Assembly (NCBI GenBank): GCA_900239685.1
Contig: OENT01000209.1
Span: 96,861 to 160,860, forward strand
Source of the DNA: Rotaria macrura
Lineage: Eukaryota > Rotifera > Eurotatoria > Philodinida > Philodinidae
Direction: 5' to 3'
Length of the DNA: 64,000 bases
Shown: one piece after another, positions 36,893 to 51,400 of the stretch
Position numbering within the stretch: the stretch's first letter is position 1
Layout of the letters: the number at the start of each line of letters is the position of its first letter
Program-made: the position numbers and the translations under genes
Notes under the pieces: generated by a model
The model's input: only the letters and a program-made list of their open reading frames with translations
Told to the model about the DNA's origin: nothing
Databases searched by the model: none

Positions 36893-39800
36893 GATGTAAT
36901 ATGTCGAAAAATGTATGAACTATAAGAAACGTGCTGTATTAGGTAGATGGAGGTTTTCATGTTTCAATCTATTCCATTGAAGATTGATTTAGAAAAACAA
37001 CGATTACCTGTGAAGATCAAAACCTATAAGACAACATTTATAATTCTAAAATTCATTATTCCGAACGAAATAATGAAGAAGAATGTGATGAAAATTCTGG
37101 AGCGCCTTTTTCTTTCTATGTTCAAGATTCTTGAGACAATGAAAATAGATATTCATGTTGAATTTTGCAAATCTATTCATTCATTCATCGTAATAAATCA
37201 AGCACTAATTAATTAAAAAAAAAAAGTTTCCAACATAGGCAAAATAACATGTGCTTTGTTAGAGTTCAGAAGTTTCGGACATGCATCGATAACCTAAATA
37301 TTTTCATTGGTAATCTTTTTTATAAATTAAGAAAGAGATCGGAAACTGACCATATGGCAGGTGCTCTGTGCTTTTTTTTGTCTACATTGTATCTTTTATA
37401 TTTATGGGACCATTTTTAATGACACCGGTAGTGACTTGGTATTGTATGAAACATGAAAATCAGTTTCGTTGAATATATCAATATTATCTAAGCATAGACT
37501 CATGCATTCCTATGATGTTAAATTCTGCTATGTAAGATCAATACCTAGAATAAATTTCATGAATTACTTTCGATCAAAATATTCATCCGTAATCTTCCAT
37601 ACCAGATTTTCTGAACTATCTCCATAAGCGAAAGATTCTATATTGAAAACGTTCGCGCTATGAAGTTGTACTATTAAATCAATGTGCTTCGTCATAAAGG
37701 ATGAACTTTACGTTGCCATTCATCTACAATAAAAATCAAAACATGTATTACATCAATCTTGTCTTGATACATTTCGGAAAGGATTATTTGTCACATTTTA
37801 AAAGAAAACAACATCTACCAGAAGTTTTGTTAACAAATTTTAGTTACTATGTCAGACATATGTATATGGTTAGGATTACATCGTATGTGTTGATATAGTC
37901 AGAAGGTGTGTGAGCCTGATAATTAGTAGAGATAGAATATCAGGTTAATTTCAGATCTTCAAATTGATCATCTTCGAAAAAATTAGCATTGAACAGATTC
38001 TATTAGTTAACTGTTAAATCCTATTGAATATTTATCTCTATGAATAAATCTAATTTATAGTTGTTTTGCTTCATGATGGATTTTTAGCTTCGGTGTAGTT
38101 TGGAGAAAGTTTATTTAAATAGAAGTTCAAGGTTTCTATTCTCAATCAACATACTTTTATGTAGTAACATAGTCAACTACTCTCGTTCGTTGTATATCTC
38201 AAAGGATACACACCACCAATGTGTTCGCTCTTTCTCAATTAATGAGTGGGCCGAAAATTTTAGCAGTATTTGCTCATTTTCTAGCAATATGAAAGTATCT
38301 CAGAAGACTTGAAAGTCATGAATTAGAAACAGAATTTTGTTTTCTTTTCGAATATGGACTTAGATATTTTTTATCTACTACTATACGTACGAACTGGAAG
38401 AATCTTTGAAAGACTTAAGATGCTAGTTTGAACGAATAAATGGTCAATCATTTTCTATGAAAGTCTGAAACTTCGCAGAGGAAACACTACTGTACGAAAC
38501 ATGTAATTTCATCTTTCGATCGATCGATCACTAAAACATTTGTTTTAGCATCCTTATCATTTTTAAAACATGAATTTTTTAATTACAACTAGTTGAATCT
38601 TCAAATAGCTTCAGACAAAATGCTTACAATTTCAGTTGTATGTAATCTAAATTCAACTTCGAAATGAGTTTGTGTACAGAATCAGTGTTTTTACAGAGTT
38701 ACTAGTAATAAATACAGGCTTGCTCCTCATAATATCAACAGCTTTTTCATGAAATCCAACTATTCTTTCATTGTTTTCTTGCACTAGTCAATACAATGTT
38801 TGTGAATCAGTATTTGGAAAGAGCAAAACATGATGGTACAACTCAGTATCTTCTCGTTCATTTAAAAAACAAATCTTAGCCTTACCATTCTGTCCACACT
38901 AATTGTTCAAGTCTTCTAAAGATCCTCTTATTTCTCCCGCACAACAATAGATGAAAACTTTCTGAATTCCCACTCTGCTATCTGATCTTGATTTTCATCT
39001 GCCGACTGATTCTAAATTGGTTTAGCTTCTCCACATAGTTCTTAACTATTGTTCCGCTTTTTTTAATTTTCCCATCAAAATTAGTTGTTATTACTCTACT
39101 TACATTTAGCTTATTATTGTACACATGAAACAGAAGCCTTTTACAACTCATATATGCAATGATATGTTTTCTAAAACATCGACACAACTAATCCATCGAA
39201 TTTTCCAATATTATCAGCAACTGATTGGAATTGTATTCGTAACACGACCAAGACGTTTTTTTCTATCAACAATAGATTGCTTTGAAATTTTTATATTCCA
39301 TCGCAATTTCAAACATATCTATAATTAAAAAAATATCCTGTTTGTATAATAAAAATAGTTATTTATTTTAGAATGGATTCGAATTGTAGTTTTAGATGAC
39401 AACAATTGCTTAGTAGATTAAAATAGTATAAAATTAAATAGAAGAGATTGAAAAAGAAAAATATTGAAAGATGTCTGTCATTTTTTTGTTGTTCTAGTAT
39501 TATGTGGTTGGGTATGTCCATAAGTACATAAGGTAGGAGCACTACAGGATTCGAGTCCACTTTAATTTAACATATATTTACAGAGCTTAGCAAATCAATC
39601 GAATAGACATGTAGTTAAATTAAAGCATTTTCGTCACGGGAATATTTTAAGAAGCCAATCAGATTATGTGCAATACTAAAAGTATTTTACTTTGATTTCA
39701 CATCCAAAAATTGTTTGAAAAAAAAAAACTATTGACTTAAATTTATCATCAGAAGAGTAAAAGCAATTATCAAGTATTGATAGCTTGAAAAAGAATATCC

Positions 39801-40534
39801 ATAGGGTGTATTAGAAAGATGATCTCGTTTTTGTTTATGTGAAATAAGACTGTAGTATTCAAATATCGAACTGAAAGAGACTTTTTTAAGAATATAAATT
39901 GATCAATTCGAAATCAACAAGACAAGTGACAGTGAATTGCGTACATTTCTTAGTAGTATATGAATCTACCGTGAAATCAAATGTTGCGTAATAAGTAGCA
40001 AGGCTTGAACATGGAAAATTAATATTATAAATAGATAATGAAGCTACGATTAAAAATTTTAAAGAAATTGAAATTTACTTGCAAAAATTGAGTTAGCATT
40101 AAAAAAAAGTAAAAACATTTGTTTTTCATGTACGTCATCTTTTCATTCTGATATGAGAATAAAAGAATGAATTCAATCTGTTACGGAGAAGAAAAACAAA
40201 TACTAGCATGACTCACAAATGTAATAATGAACGATATGATTCGGTTATCCGTAGTGAATATAAAGTTTTACATTCATTACTTCGAGACAAAAAAAGAAAG
40301 AAAAATATTCTTTAAATGATTTTTGAATGTTGCATCAAAATAAAATATTTTTTTTTAGCCTACACTTCCAAAATCTTATTGGCCTCTTATTATGACAAAC
40401 AAATTTGATAATGGCAAAATTTAAAGTGTCTGAATCAATATGCTGAAGTCTTCAAATAAATTAAAATAAAGTTCACTCAATATAAATATTGTCTGATCTG
40501 GGTATTTTTAGTGTTTGTCGGTTCATGGGTAAAT
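36893..40534. other. Intergenic AT-rich DNA
   Basis: About 3.6 kb with no supported gene. The short ORFs present are lysine/isoleucine-rich and carry no recognisable motif. The 38515-38535 region has a run of GATC words (CGATCGATCGATC). Confidence 0.5.
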
Positions 40535-41461
40535 CTATAAATCATCGAAATCATCTTTTTCTCGTTCAATTCGTTGTAGCGCAGCTAATATGTATTTTTC
40601 ACGTGAATTGTGCATTGTCATATTCAAATAGGCACTATTATCCGATTGACGACGTTCACCACTTTGATATGGTTCATCATCTCGAATAGTGTTGATATGA
40701 TTATTTTTACAAGAGCTTGCACGACTCTTATGAAATGTATTTGATGTAGATTGTTCATCGTTTTCTGAACTAAAATAAAAAGTAATTGTTAAATGTAATA
40801 AATTTATGTCTATACTTTAGATGTTGTTCGCCGATAGTCATGAATTGTAATGTTTTTTTTGTTGAATGTATTTGTTGATCGATTTTTGATAGATAATCTT
40901 GATAGGATGAGTCATTTGTCATTGATACAGAAGCTAAACTGTCCAATGACTGATTCGATGAAGTTGTCTCATCTGTTGAATTTGTATTTATTGACGATGT
41001 TCGAAGGTCTTTCGATGATGATGATGGCAGTGTTTCAACAACATTTAATGTTGGACATGCAGTTAGTAGTGCTGATACTTGTGAAGTATTAATCGGAATA
41101 TATATTTGTTCAAATAAACTTAATTCAGCATCAGACCACAATTTATTAACTCGCTTGATATTTTGAATCTTGAAAAATAGACACAAAAAATAATTGTTGA
41201 GACCTTCAAAAATGAAATCAAAGCATAAAATCTACATACACTACTACTGTATTTTAATGCAAGTCTTTGCAAAGTATCATCAGTTTCGACCTTATGAATT
41301 ATGTATAATGTTGTTACTGTTTTTGATTTAGCCAAACTACCGTAGTTTCCACCTTTGCGTTTTGAGCTATTGTCTGACTCTCGAAGATTTTGTGTTTCTG
41401 TTCGCATTACTGTTGCTAACGCAGGTGGACTTGTTGAAATATCTTTTGATATTCTTGTCAT
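40535..41461 (-). CDS. LysM domain-containing protein (LYSMD1/2-like)
   Basis: Three exons, 41240-41461, 40816-41168 and 40535-40769, phase-consistent, giving 269 residues. A single LysM domain spans residues about 51-98: YIIHKVETDDTLQRLALKYS, then across the first intron IQNIKRVNKLWSDAELSLFEQIYIPI. This is the pattern of the intracellular LYSMD1/LYSMD2 proteins of animals. The N-terminus is Ser/Thr-rich with a GSLAKSK segment. After LysM comes a Ser/Thr-rich disordered region, then a short coiled segment (YQDYLSKIDQQIHSTKK), and the C-terminus ends in an acidic tail. There is no signal peptide or transmembrane helix, so a cytoplasmic location is expected. The animal family has no established enzymatic activity. 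Assignment to LYSMD1 or LYSMD2 cannot be settled by eye. Confidence 0.85.
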
Positions 41462-44400
41462 GAGTTTTGTTTTTACATTAGATGAATAAAAAGCAACAGG
41501 TAATGATGATTGTTTTATGTTCTTTGTGTGAATTCAGAATAAAAACAGCTGATTACTTGTTCCAGAGACACATGTCAGGAAAATAAATCACTGACAGAAC
41601 AATTACTTTTACTGGCTATCTTTAAATCAATATGATATGAAGTTTAAGACATCGACAACATCTGACATCTATGAAATTTCATAAACAAGCGTTTAAGTCG
41701 AATTCCACACAAATAGACATGAAATATAACGAAAAACGTCTAAATCGCATGGTTCACTTGATTTCTTACTCACACACAAGTAATAGAAACATGTATCATG
41801 ACTGTTTACCATTAATAAAAGCGATAAATTAATACCTGTTGATTGTCACAAGGTATTCATCGCATGAAATTCATGAGAAAATTCATTCATCGCTATTGCA
41901 GAAAGTTGTGCAGCAATTATTTGCTGTGAGAGTTAAGCATCACGAGGCTCAATAAAATAAGAAAAAGAAACGGTTGTTTTTTCCAATTAGAAAAAAGAAA
42001 ATTTTCTTTTTAAAGATACTTTCTTTTCTCATGATTATCTTCATATGTCTATCGCCTTTTCATCACTTTTTTCGCATGCATGAATGAATGTTTTTGTCAA
42101 TTGATGTGACAGTATTATCCAACTGTATCCTTTTTCTCGTTTAGTCCCAATTCATCTCGTGATGTTTGTATCCCTGTGCATCTTGTTTTCAGAACACTTT
42201 GATTTGTTTTTTTCTTCTCAACTCTATGGTAGAACTTTCCCTAACTTAGTGCTTATTGTGAATAGTTATTTCCATGCTGTTTCAATCATGCTAATGCATC
42301 GCACGCACTTTCAAAATAAAAGACAATCTATGAGTTCCGATCACACAATCATCTTCTTCTATCTTCCGATTTAATTTCTTGGGGTTTCCTACAAACTGTA
42401 AAGTCAACCTTAATCCCACTTTGTTTAACTACTATGCAATATCAGCTTTATTTGTTTCTCCTGTTTAGTGATCCGTGTTAGTTCTAGGTCTTCAATAAAA
42501 TCGTATGAAAATATCGTAGTTAGAGATCAGAAACTTATTTTGTAGTATTCGCATGCATTTATTTATGATCATGAGAAAATATTGAAAATTGTCTGATATA
42601 AGATTTCACTATAGGAAAATCTTTCACGAGAAAGATACGACGCAGCTAACACGTTACACAATCAAAATTATCAGCCAACATTTCCACCATATCTAGCATC
42701 GTTTACGAGATTAATATCTTAGTTGCTGCATAGTGTTTTGATTTCATGCGTTGGTTTGGTTATCATTAGAATTTAGTAAAACCGATCAAACTCCTAAAGT
42801 TTTAGTTAATGAAACTTTAAACGTTGGTAACTATCATCAAAGAAATAGAAAATCATGTACATTACTGGGCTACAAGCGTGCACAGATAGAATTCAATTGA
42901 ATGCAATCAGTTACTCGTGTATAAGATACGATGTAATAAAAACAGACTATTTTTATCTAATGATTTCGATCGTTTCGGTGAGTGAATAATTAAGAATATT
43001 AAATTCATCTTCAATAATTCAATGTCCCGAAATATGAAAATGAGGTTTCGATGACCTCTAATTGCAACTGAGTTATCAGTTAATTGACTTATACAGATGT
43101 TAAAGAATTTCTACAGTCAAGTCATTTAACCTTTGTAGGAATATTCAAAGAAAGAATAATAGATCCAAATAATTCGTACTGAATTCACTTAGTTTTTTTC
43201 TTAATACATTGATTTCGACGGTTTTTCAATAACTTACGATATAAAACCAATGTTGAAACCACAGATTAGAATGTTCAATGTATCTTTCTTATTCTAATCT
43301 ACTACGTCGATAGAGAAGGAGCAATCTATCGTACATACAATCCATATAAGTTTAGCTTTGTTTTGATCGATTAAAAAGTTGTTTCTCTTCTTTCTCGTCA
43401 ATCATTGCATATAATGGATGTTCTTAATATAAGATTCAAGCTGCTTGCTTATTAACCTTTTTACTTGTTTACCTTAGATAGTCAGTCAATGAAAGTTATG
43501 GTTTGATAACTTGGCGTACCACAATGTTCTTTAGTACCTTTATTTTTTCGAGGGTGAAATAAATAAAGGAGAATGTCTTACATCATTTTATAAGCGTTAG
43601 AGATATTCGTGTAAAACGATACACAAAACCAATAAAATATTTCTGAAGAATTCTACAGAAATTTTAAGAGTTAATAACTGAAATATAGAAGTTCAAAATC
43701 GTTCCATATTTTCATACCAGAGACTGCACACACAAACCTCAATCAAATACACAGATCTGTTTAAAAACAATGCTCTTTTTCAATATCCACTTGAAATAAA
43801 AGTCGGACAAAATATGAATACCGAATCGATCCGGCATTGTAACATTTATCATATGAACTATTGTGATTATTTGATAGATGTTGAATGCTGAATCATACTC
43901 TGAGTTTGTGTTAATATTAAATACTGTTTAGTAATATTTGTATAGTTCACAAACTGTAAACCAGTGCGAAAGACTACGCCTATTTTTTTTATATTGTCTA
44001 TCTGTTGTTCTTTTTCACAGTTTCACACTAAATGCCCTAAAAGAATTAATATTCACTTCAATCAATTGGAGAAAAAGATTACATTGAAATTTGTTTTAGA
44101 AGTAAGTGTGAAAAACGATACTATTATAAACACTACAAATCAGAATGAAACAATTATTTCAAAAGAAATCTGATAAAACACATTAGCTTTACATATATTT
44201 TATTCTATCTCAATTGTGAACGTTGCTATCACTAATTAATCAAACGTACTGAGGAAAACGAAATCAGGGAATAGTGAATAATGAAAGAAATAGAATAAGA
44301 CTTGAAAATGTGTCATTGACGTACGACAATCATATCTTACTATCAGATCTGAATCCCGGTTCACTTGCTTTCTTCATTAATCTTTGTTTGTAAATAATGC

Positions 44401-46436
44401 ATCATTTTTGATGAAGTATATTTGCTGACAGACTAGATGACCTATGTCAAATAACAGCGATTCAATGACGAAAACGTTCACGGTCAATCAAAGTAATGCA
44501 ACCATACTTTCTAATCAACTAGAAATAATGTAAACATGTAAAAAAGAAGAAACAATGTTTATTGTACTATGTGTGCCAATAACCTATAATTTATTGAATA
44601 TCTTTCACTTTGAAAAAAAATGTCAAATTCAAGATAATCAACAACAATCGTTTTATTTCAATTATTCACTTTCACACACAGGTAAAGAATTCTATTTACT
44701 TCGCTTTTGTGTTAAAAATTTATTAAATCGATGGACGTATTTACTTCTTCTCAAAATCAAACTAACTAGCTGAATTCCTATCATGAAACAGTTATGCTAA
44801 TATGAATTTGACTTTATAAAACGCAAAAATCTATGCATCAATAGTTTACAAAGCTTTATTTCATCTCTTTCGATATTGCCTTCTCTGATACTTTGGCTTG
44901 AATTGACAATAATCCGAATACTAAAACATCATTGCTGTCAAATTGTACAAGAAATTAAGTATGAAATAGAAATAAATTTTTTTCCATTAACACAATAGTA
45001 AACTCCAAATCCAGTATCGTTTCTCAGTGATCGAATGACTAAATCTTCAGCGTTCATTCATATATTCTTCTTTTCAATGGTCGACTATCCATAAGCGAAG
45101 TCTAGATAAACACGAGATGGAGATTACTTCTTATAAATACCATTTTTTTTTAAATTTATGCCTCATTGCGTTTGTATCGCGTGAATTAAATTAAGACAAT
45201 AAGAAAACCATGGCATCTATAATCGATTGTCGAACTAAATGTAAGTTCAATTGTACAGGTACAGCTAATTCAAAATTATAATAAAATATTTTTCTGTATT
45301 CTTCTGCACTTAGTGCAATAAGCACGACAGTGATTAAACAAAAAAGTAGTTTTAAATTTTTCGAAGTCAATTTCGAGAAAAACAATTCAAAATGGTGGAA
45401 TAGAATTTTCATACTCACTTTTACAGAAGGAATACGAAACAGTTGGTTGCGAACAGTGGAAAAATTAAAATTGGCCATCATTTTCAAAATTAATTAATCT
45501 TTTTTCAAAAATTGACTTGCAAAATTTTAAAACAACTTTGCTATAATCACTCTGTTGTTCTCTATCAAACTGAATGCAGAAAAAGGAAGAAAAAACATTT
45601 TCCTGAACATTTTTGTCGTGTCTTGTCGTAGGAATTGTTTGTCCTTCGTATAAAATAGTTTCTGTTCTTTGGATCACTCGTGAATTCATCGACTAACTGA
45701 TGACAATCGTGCCGAGTGAAATATGATTGTCGTTTTATATTTCATTGTTATCAATTCGAGCGTAACGTTCATCAGAAGACTGACTCGAATTTCGTGCCAC
45801 GTAACATCATCAGTCTAGCACTATAGTGAGCGGTTGAACAATGGACTCCGTATGTTTTCTGGCCTATTCATAAATCGATCTCAGTCTTCCACTGGCCTAT
45901 ATCGTTTATTTGAACACATAGACATTTTCTGTAAAGTCTTGTTATTTTTACATTGGACATTCGAAATGGAATAAATAATGTTTTACAGTTTCAGTTCTAA
46001 TTTTAATAGGTCTAGATGTCATACTTGTGTTTTTTCTGTTCTTCATACGTAATAAAATAATGTATTATTAGAAGTTGCTACTAAGAGAACGGCTCACATT
46101 CCATTGGTAATATAACACTCCAATCGAATGCCTTCTTGATTTTACTTTTACTTATACTTTACATATCAGTATTTTTGTAATGGTTTTTCATCATTGAAAA
46201 AACATAGCATCACTTTGCCAAGAATAGATTTGGGCTCCATTTGGCGAACACATTAATTTCTCTTAAGATGACTCTTGTCTTTTTATTATTTTCGACCAGC
46301 TTTTTTAACTTGAAAAACAGTCGTTATAATTGTTTGTATTATTCATGAAACGTACATTGATGTGTGAGAACAAAAGCTGTTCTTAATACCTGACGTATTC
46401 ATTTGCCTTTCTTCGAATATTTGATGTCTATTATAG
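41462..46436. other. Intergenic region, no supported gene
   Basis: About 5 kb. Small ORFs exist at 43964-44173 (+), 44555-44773 (+), 45191-45487 (-) and 45465-45689 (-); the 98-codon one at 45191-45487 has one hydrophobic segment. None shows a known motif, and none can be linked by splice sites into a longer product that I recognise. Confidence 0.45.
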
Positions 46437-47778
46437 ATGAGTTTCCTTTCAAGAATATGTTCACAAGTTGTGACCCGATCAGCTGCAACAACATCAACAC
46501 TTCTGTTAAAACCACATCATGCATTACCATTAACCCTTCGTTTGGCATCAACGGAATCATCTCAACAAAGTAAAAATTAGAAAAAAGAACAAATCTAAAA
46601 CTATTGCATTTTTCTATAAGTAGATGCCGACAAGGAACAAAAAAAATATGAATATTTACTTGTTGATGTAAAAGGAAAAAATTCGAATGTAGCACTTGTT
46701 CAACTTCATCGACCAAAGGCCTTGAATGCTTTGTGTGATGGTCTAATGAAGGAAGTATGAATCTACATTTTGCCACTGATCTATGTTGTATTGATTGTTT
46801 TTATCTAGTTGAGTTCAGTATTAGAAGCACTTGATAAAAATGATAAAATTGGCTGCATTGTTTTAACAGGCAGTACACGTGCATTTGCGGGTTAATAATT
46901 TTCTATTCTTTGATCTATGACATAAGTACAATGTGTATGAAATGTTTTAGCCGGTGCTGACATAAAGGAAATGCAAAATAGAACATTATCCGAAGTTGTT
47001 GGATCTGGTTTTCTCGATCAATGGTCAGCAGTGTCAAGAGTTAAGAAACCACTTATTGCTGCTGTCAATGGTTTTGCAGTAAGTGTATTAAACAAATCTA
47101 AGTTAGTTATCTGTATTGATTCAATAGTTAGGTGGTGGTTGTGAATTATCCATGATGTGTGATATTATCTATGCTGGAGAGACAGCCGAATTCGGTCAAC
47201 CGGAAATTATTATTGGTACTATTCCTGGTAAGAAATAAATTCAGGCAACAATGTTACATTTATTCGTTGTATGTAATGTAATAGGTGCCGGCGGTACTCA
47301 GCGTTTACCTCGATTTGTTGGAAAATCAAAAGCTATGGAAATGGTATTAACAGGCAATCGCATCAATGCAAAAGAAGCTGAAAAATTCGGTTTAGTTAGT
47401 GCTATTTTCCCAACTGATAAGGTTGTTGATGAAGCTATTAAAACCGCTGAAAAGATAGCAAGTCATTCACCTATTGTGGTACAATTAGCAAAGGAATCTG
47501 TTAATGCAGGTGAAGAATATCTCCGTTTCTATAGATGAAAACTATCTTTGAATTTTTATTCATGTTTGTTTTGAATAGCATTTGAAACAACATTGGCTGA
47601 AGGTAATCGTTTAGAAAAACGTCTTTTCCATACTACATTTGGTTTGGTAAGTTAAACAGTATGTCTAAAAGAAAGACAAGATTGTAATTCGTGTATTTTT
47701 TCGTTCACATAGGCTGATCGAAAAGAAGGAATGACAGCATTTTTAGAAAAACGTAAACCAAATTTTACTGGCCAATAA
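46437..47778 (+). CDS. ECHS1: Mitochondrial short-chain enoyl-CoA hydratase
   Basis: Hydrates 2-trans-enoyl-CoA to L-3-hydroxyacyl-CoA in mitochondrial beta-oxidation and valine degradation. Spliced from several exons (first 46437-46569, next from 46624); about 290 residues, the family norm. The N-terminus is a typical import presequence: Ser/Thr/Arg/Leu-rich, lacking acids, through [10 protein letters not shown]. Then come [24 protein letters not shown] (oxyanion-hole segment), [15 protein letters not shown] with the first catalytic Glu, [20 protein letters not shown] with the second catalytic Glu, [19 protein letters not shown], and C-terminal [19 protein letters not shown]. All introns are short (about 50-65 bp). 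Stop TAA at 47776-47778. The exon containing CELSMMCD is bounded by a donor right after GTIPG. Confidence 0.95.
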
Positions 47779-48486
47779 GTGTTGCATTGGCGTGCTAGAT
47801 CAAACCTACATCAACTTTTCTCCCATCGGATTCGATATTCTTAGTTTATTATGAACTGTTCTTGTGATTTACTTTGTTCATCTTTTTTCTCTTTCGACTT
47901 CAATCGTCCGATGAAAAATCATTTTGTTCTTGTTTATCAATAGATCATTAGATTGAGACGTATATGTGAAATGTAGATGATGACAACGATGAAAGATATT
48001 TCAAAAAAAGAGATTATCTCATTGAAATAGATGTTAATCGAGCCTTGATTTTCTTCAATATCAAATAAAAGATCATTGCATACATGCAATTTTAGAGTGT
48101 ACAAGAATTCGTATTCTTTCGTCATGACGAAATTTTACCTCTTTATGTTTAACAATTGACAGTAGACATTCAAAGGTGTTGAGTTGAACAATATATTATT
48201 GTTCTAATGACTGAGACATTATCAGCCTATCTATCTTCATTCTTTTGCTGTTTCATCTTATCACGTTTCTGTCCATTTGATGTCTACGATTGACCTTAAG
48301 TGTTCATTGGTTGTGAAGATTTATCGCCTACATATATCTTCATTGCTCTATCTACACATACGTGCTAGTTCAACTGATGAATCATTCAATGTGATAAAGA
48401 CGATATAGTACCTTATCGTTTTTGTTATCCTTATATTCTTTCTGTATTGAAGATCACATGTACATCTATCTATCGTCTATTAATCG
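47779..48486. other. Intergenic region between ECHS1 and QSOX
   Basis: About 0.7 kb with no gene. It contains the ECHS1 3' flank and the presumed QSOX promoter; no clear polyadenylation hexamer or TATA placement can be defended. Confidence 0.45.
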
Positions 48487-51400
48487 ATGAAATCGTTATT
48501 CGCTCATACATATTTTTATTTATTTATTCTGTTTATTATTATCAATTGCCTACATATTTTATCAGCTGTATCGTTATCTGCTGGATCGATAGTTTCATTC
48601 TATAATGAGAATGATAAAATAGCGATTCTCGTTAGTGGAAATTTCTCTAGCACAGTTTATCAATCGGAAACAGCATGGCTCGTAGAATTTTATGCAAGTT
48701 GGTGTGGTCATTGTCAATCTTATGCCAATGTAATTAGATTATATAATCTTTTCTGCTTTCTATGATGAAATATTCGAAGTTTGCTTTTTGTTTTCTCTGC
48801 TAGACTTTTCGAGAACTTTCTATTGATACGTGGGGTAAGTAAAGATCAATTGGTGTTTTTCTTTAGATTGATGAATTCTGTTTCATTTTTAGCATGGAAG
48901 AAAATTGTTCGTATCGGTGCCATCAATTGTTATTCAGGAGAGAATAAGGCAATATGTCGTCAACATAATATCAGAGGCTATCCAACACTTCGAGTGAGTA
49001 AAAGAGATTTTATTGTTTCTTTTTTTCCTGAGAATGTCATCGTTTATCTTCAATATAAAATAGTTTATACCACCCAAAGCTGTGTTTGATAATGCATCGA
49101 AAGTTATTAATATTCCCGCAATGGATGCTAAAGTTGTCAAAAGAGAACTTATTAAAGAACTTGGTAATATACATCAGAAACAAAAATTATGGCCTCATCT
49201 TACACCTGTCAAGTAGAATATTTCTTTTTGTTTTTTTCATTTCGAAACTTGATTTTGTTAATTTTTTCTATAATTCGCAGTCGAATTACATTCGAAGAAC
49301 TTTATGAACGTACTCCGTCAACTGTCAAAATTCTACTAGTTATTGTTGAAAAACGAGAAGATTTAACGGGTCGACAGGTAGATTGTTTTTTCCTTTGTAA
49401 TTAGAATTTAGAGTATTCTTCTATAGATAATGCTCGATTTTTCTAACTATCGTGAGCAATTAACTATATTTCGAACGACTACGGATGGAAAATTCTGGCG
49501 TAAATTTCATATTAATACAACAAATGTGCCTGCTCTATTTGTTATTCTTCCTAATCGAACGGCTGAACAAATTAACATAAGACAAAATAACAGGTATAGA
49601 ACACAAGGATTTCGGAAGAATTTGATCTAAGAATATGTTTGTGTTTGATAGTAATAATAGTATTGATCAACGGCATTTATTTAATGTTGCTATTCGATCA
49701 TACATTCTTCGAAAAAAATCTATTGATAATTTTAATGATCGCGATTTTGAAGAGATTATCCTCAGTAAAAGTGCACTTAAAAATACTGAAACAAAACAAA
49801 GACTAGCTCAAAACAAAAATATTACAGATGAAATTCTGGATAAGAATACTATTCATCGTAAAGTCTATATGGTTGATCTTGAAATGGCTTTGTCTTATAT
49901 GTTTCGAGAAGAAGTACCACAAATGAAAGATATTAAAGGTGAAGCATACGATGCACTGGTTCAATGGTTGATTTTACTCAATAAGGTATGAAATGTAAAG
50001 TCTATTTGTAACTCCATAGTTTCAATATTAGACATTAACTGGAAATTTCAATGATATACTCCAATAGATAATTTTCGTTGTCAAATGTTGATATGCAAAT
50101 GTCGATGTTCTATTTGTTTAGGTCAATACATTCAATCCATGATTGAATACTTATGAATAAAATACGTAGAAAATGTAAACAAAAGTAAAGTCAAACTAAT
50201 GACAGATTTCATGCGACTTTTATCCTGCTGAGTAGGCAAGCTTTTTACAAGCATTAACTTTTTGCTAATGATTAGAAATAGCTGTACTTTAAGTAATGAA
50301 ATTTTTATCTTGAGGAAATGTGAACTACGACAAATTAACTTGAGTTACAAAGGAATTGATTCATTTCAGTTACTACTAATACCGGATCAGAGAAGATTAT
50401 TGTAAGAAACAGAAAAAAAAGATAACGCTATCAGCATGGATTCTATATCTAATTTCTTACTTAAAATTTATAATAATCTAAAGTCTAATTCTTGTCAAAA
50501 GATTGTGCATGGTTTTTTCTATTTGTAGTTTTAACACTCAATTATAAAACATAGTAACTAATGTAGACTGGAACAAGGTTCTACATGTTTGTTTGCGAGA
50601 TGTGGATTTGAAAATTGTTTTCTAAAGTCTACTTTAAGCCGGAGTGAAACAATAGACATCAAAGTAAACATGTATTTTGATTATATTTCTGTCAGACATG
50701 TGCTCAACTGTTGAAAAATGTCTAGGCAGTATAGAAAAGTTAAAATATCATTATCACAACAATTATTGCTCAATACGCATGAATAAATAATTAATAATAG
50801 ATTACGATAAAAACCCAGTGTCTAATTAAATATTCATTGTATCAATCCTTTTGAATAATCAATTCTGAATAATTTCTAATCCAATAGTGCTATTTTGCTA
50901 TCTTAATCTATACTTTAATTTTTATAGTACTACAAGTACACTCATAAAAAAACATTCCTTCAAAAGAAACAGAAGAGCTGAAATAACTTTCGCCTACCTT
51001 GATTCAATTAACATCTTTGATAGTTATATAAAAATTTAACAAAATAACAGCAATATTAACTACAGCAGGTGATGAGAACAAGTAAACAGAATTTGTAGTT
51101 TATCATAAGGAGACGGACACGCTTGAAAATTAATCTTGTATGGATTTCTGATAGCTATCATTTCATAGAAAATCTAACTTTCATCGAGGATATTTCTCAA
51201 TGCATGGAATCGATAAAATAATCTCGTTTCTTTGCTATGCTATAGTATTTTCCTGGTCGTGAACCAGTTATGGCTTATTTTAAACAATTATTATCCAAGG
51301 TTCGTGAAGAACCAAATGGTTTTAGTGGAAATAAATTTCGAGAAATGATGGATATGAAAACTGTGAATGCTTATTTACCAAATGATCACGTTCATTATCA

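Noticed and set aside
39530..39565. Possible tRNA 3' half (GGATTCGAGTCC)
   Set aside because: No cloverleaf can be drawn from the preceding 70 bases; likely chance.
46399..46776. 125-codon minus-strand ORF
   Set aside because: Lies antisense over the first two exons and intron of enoyl-CoA hydratase, whose coding evidence is strong.
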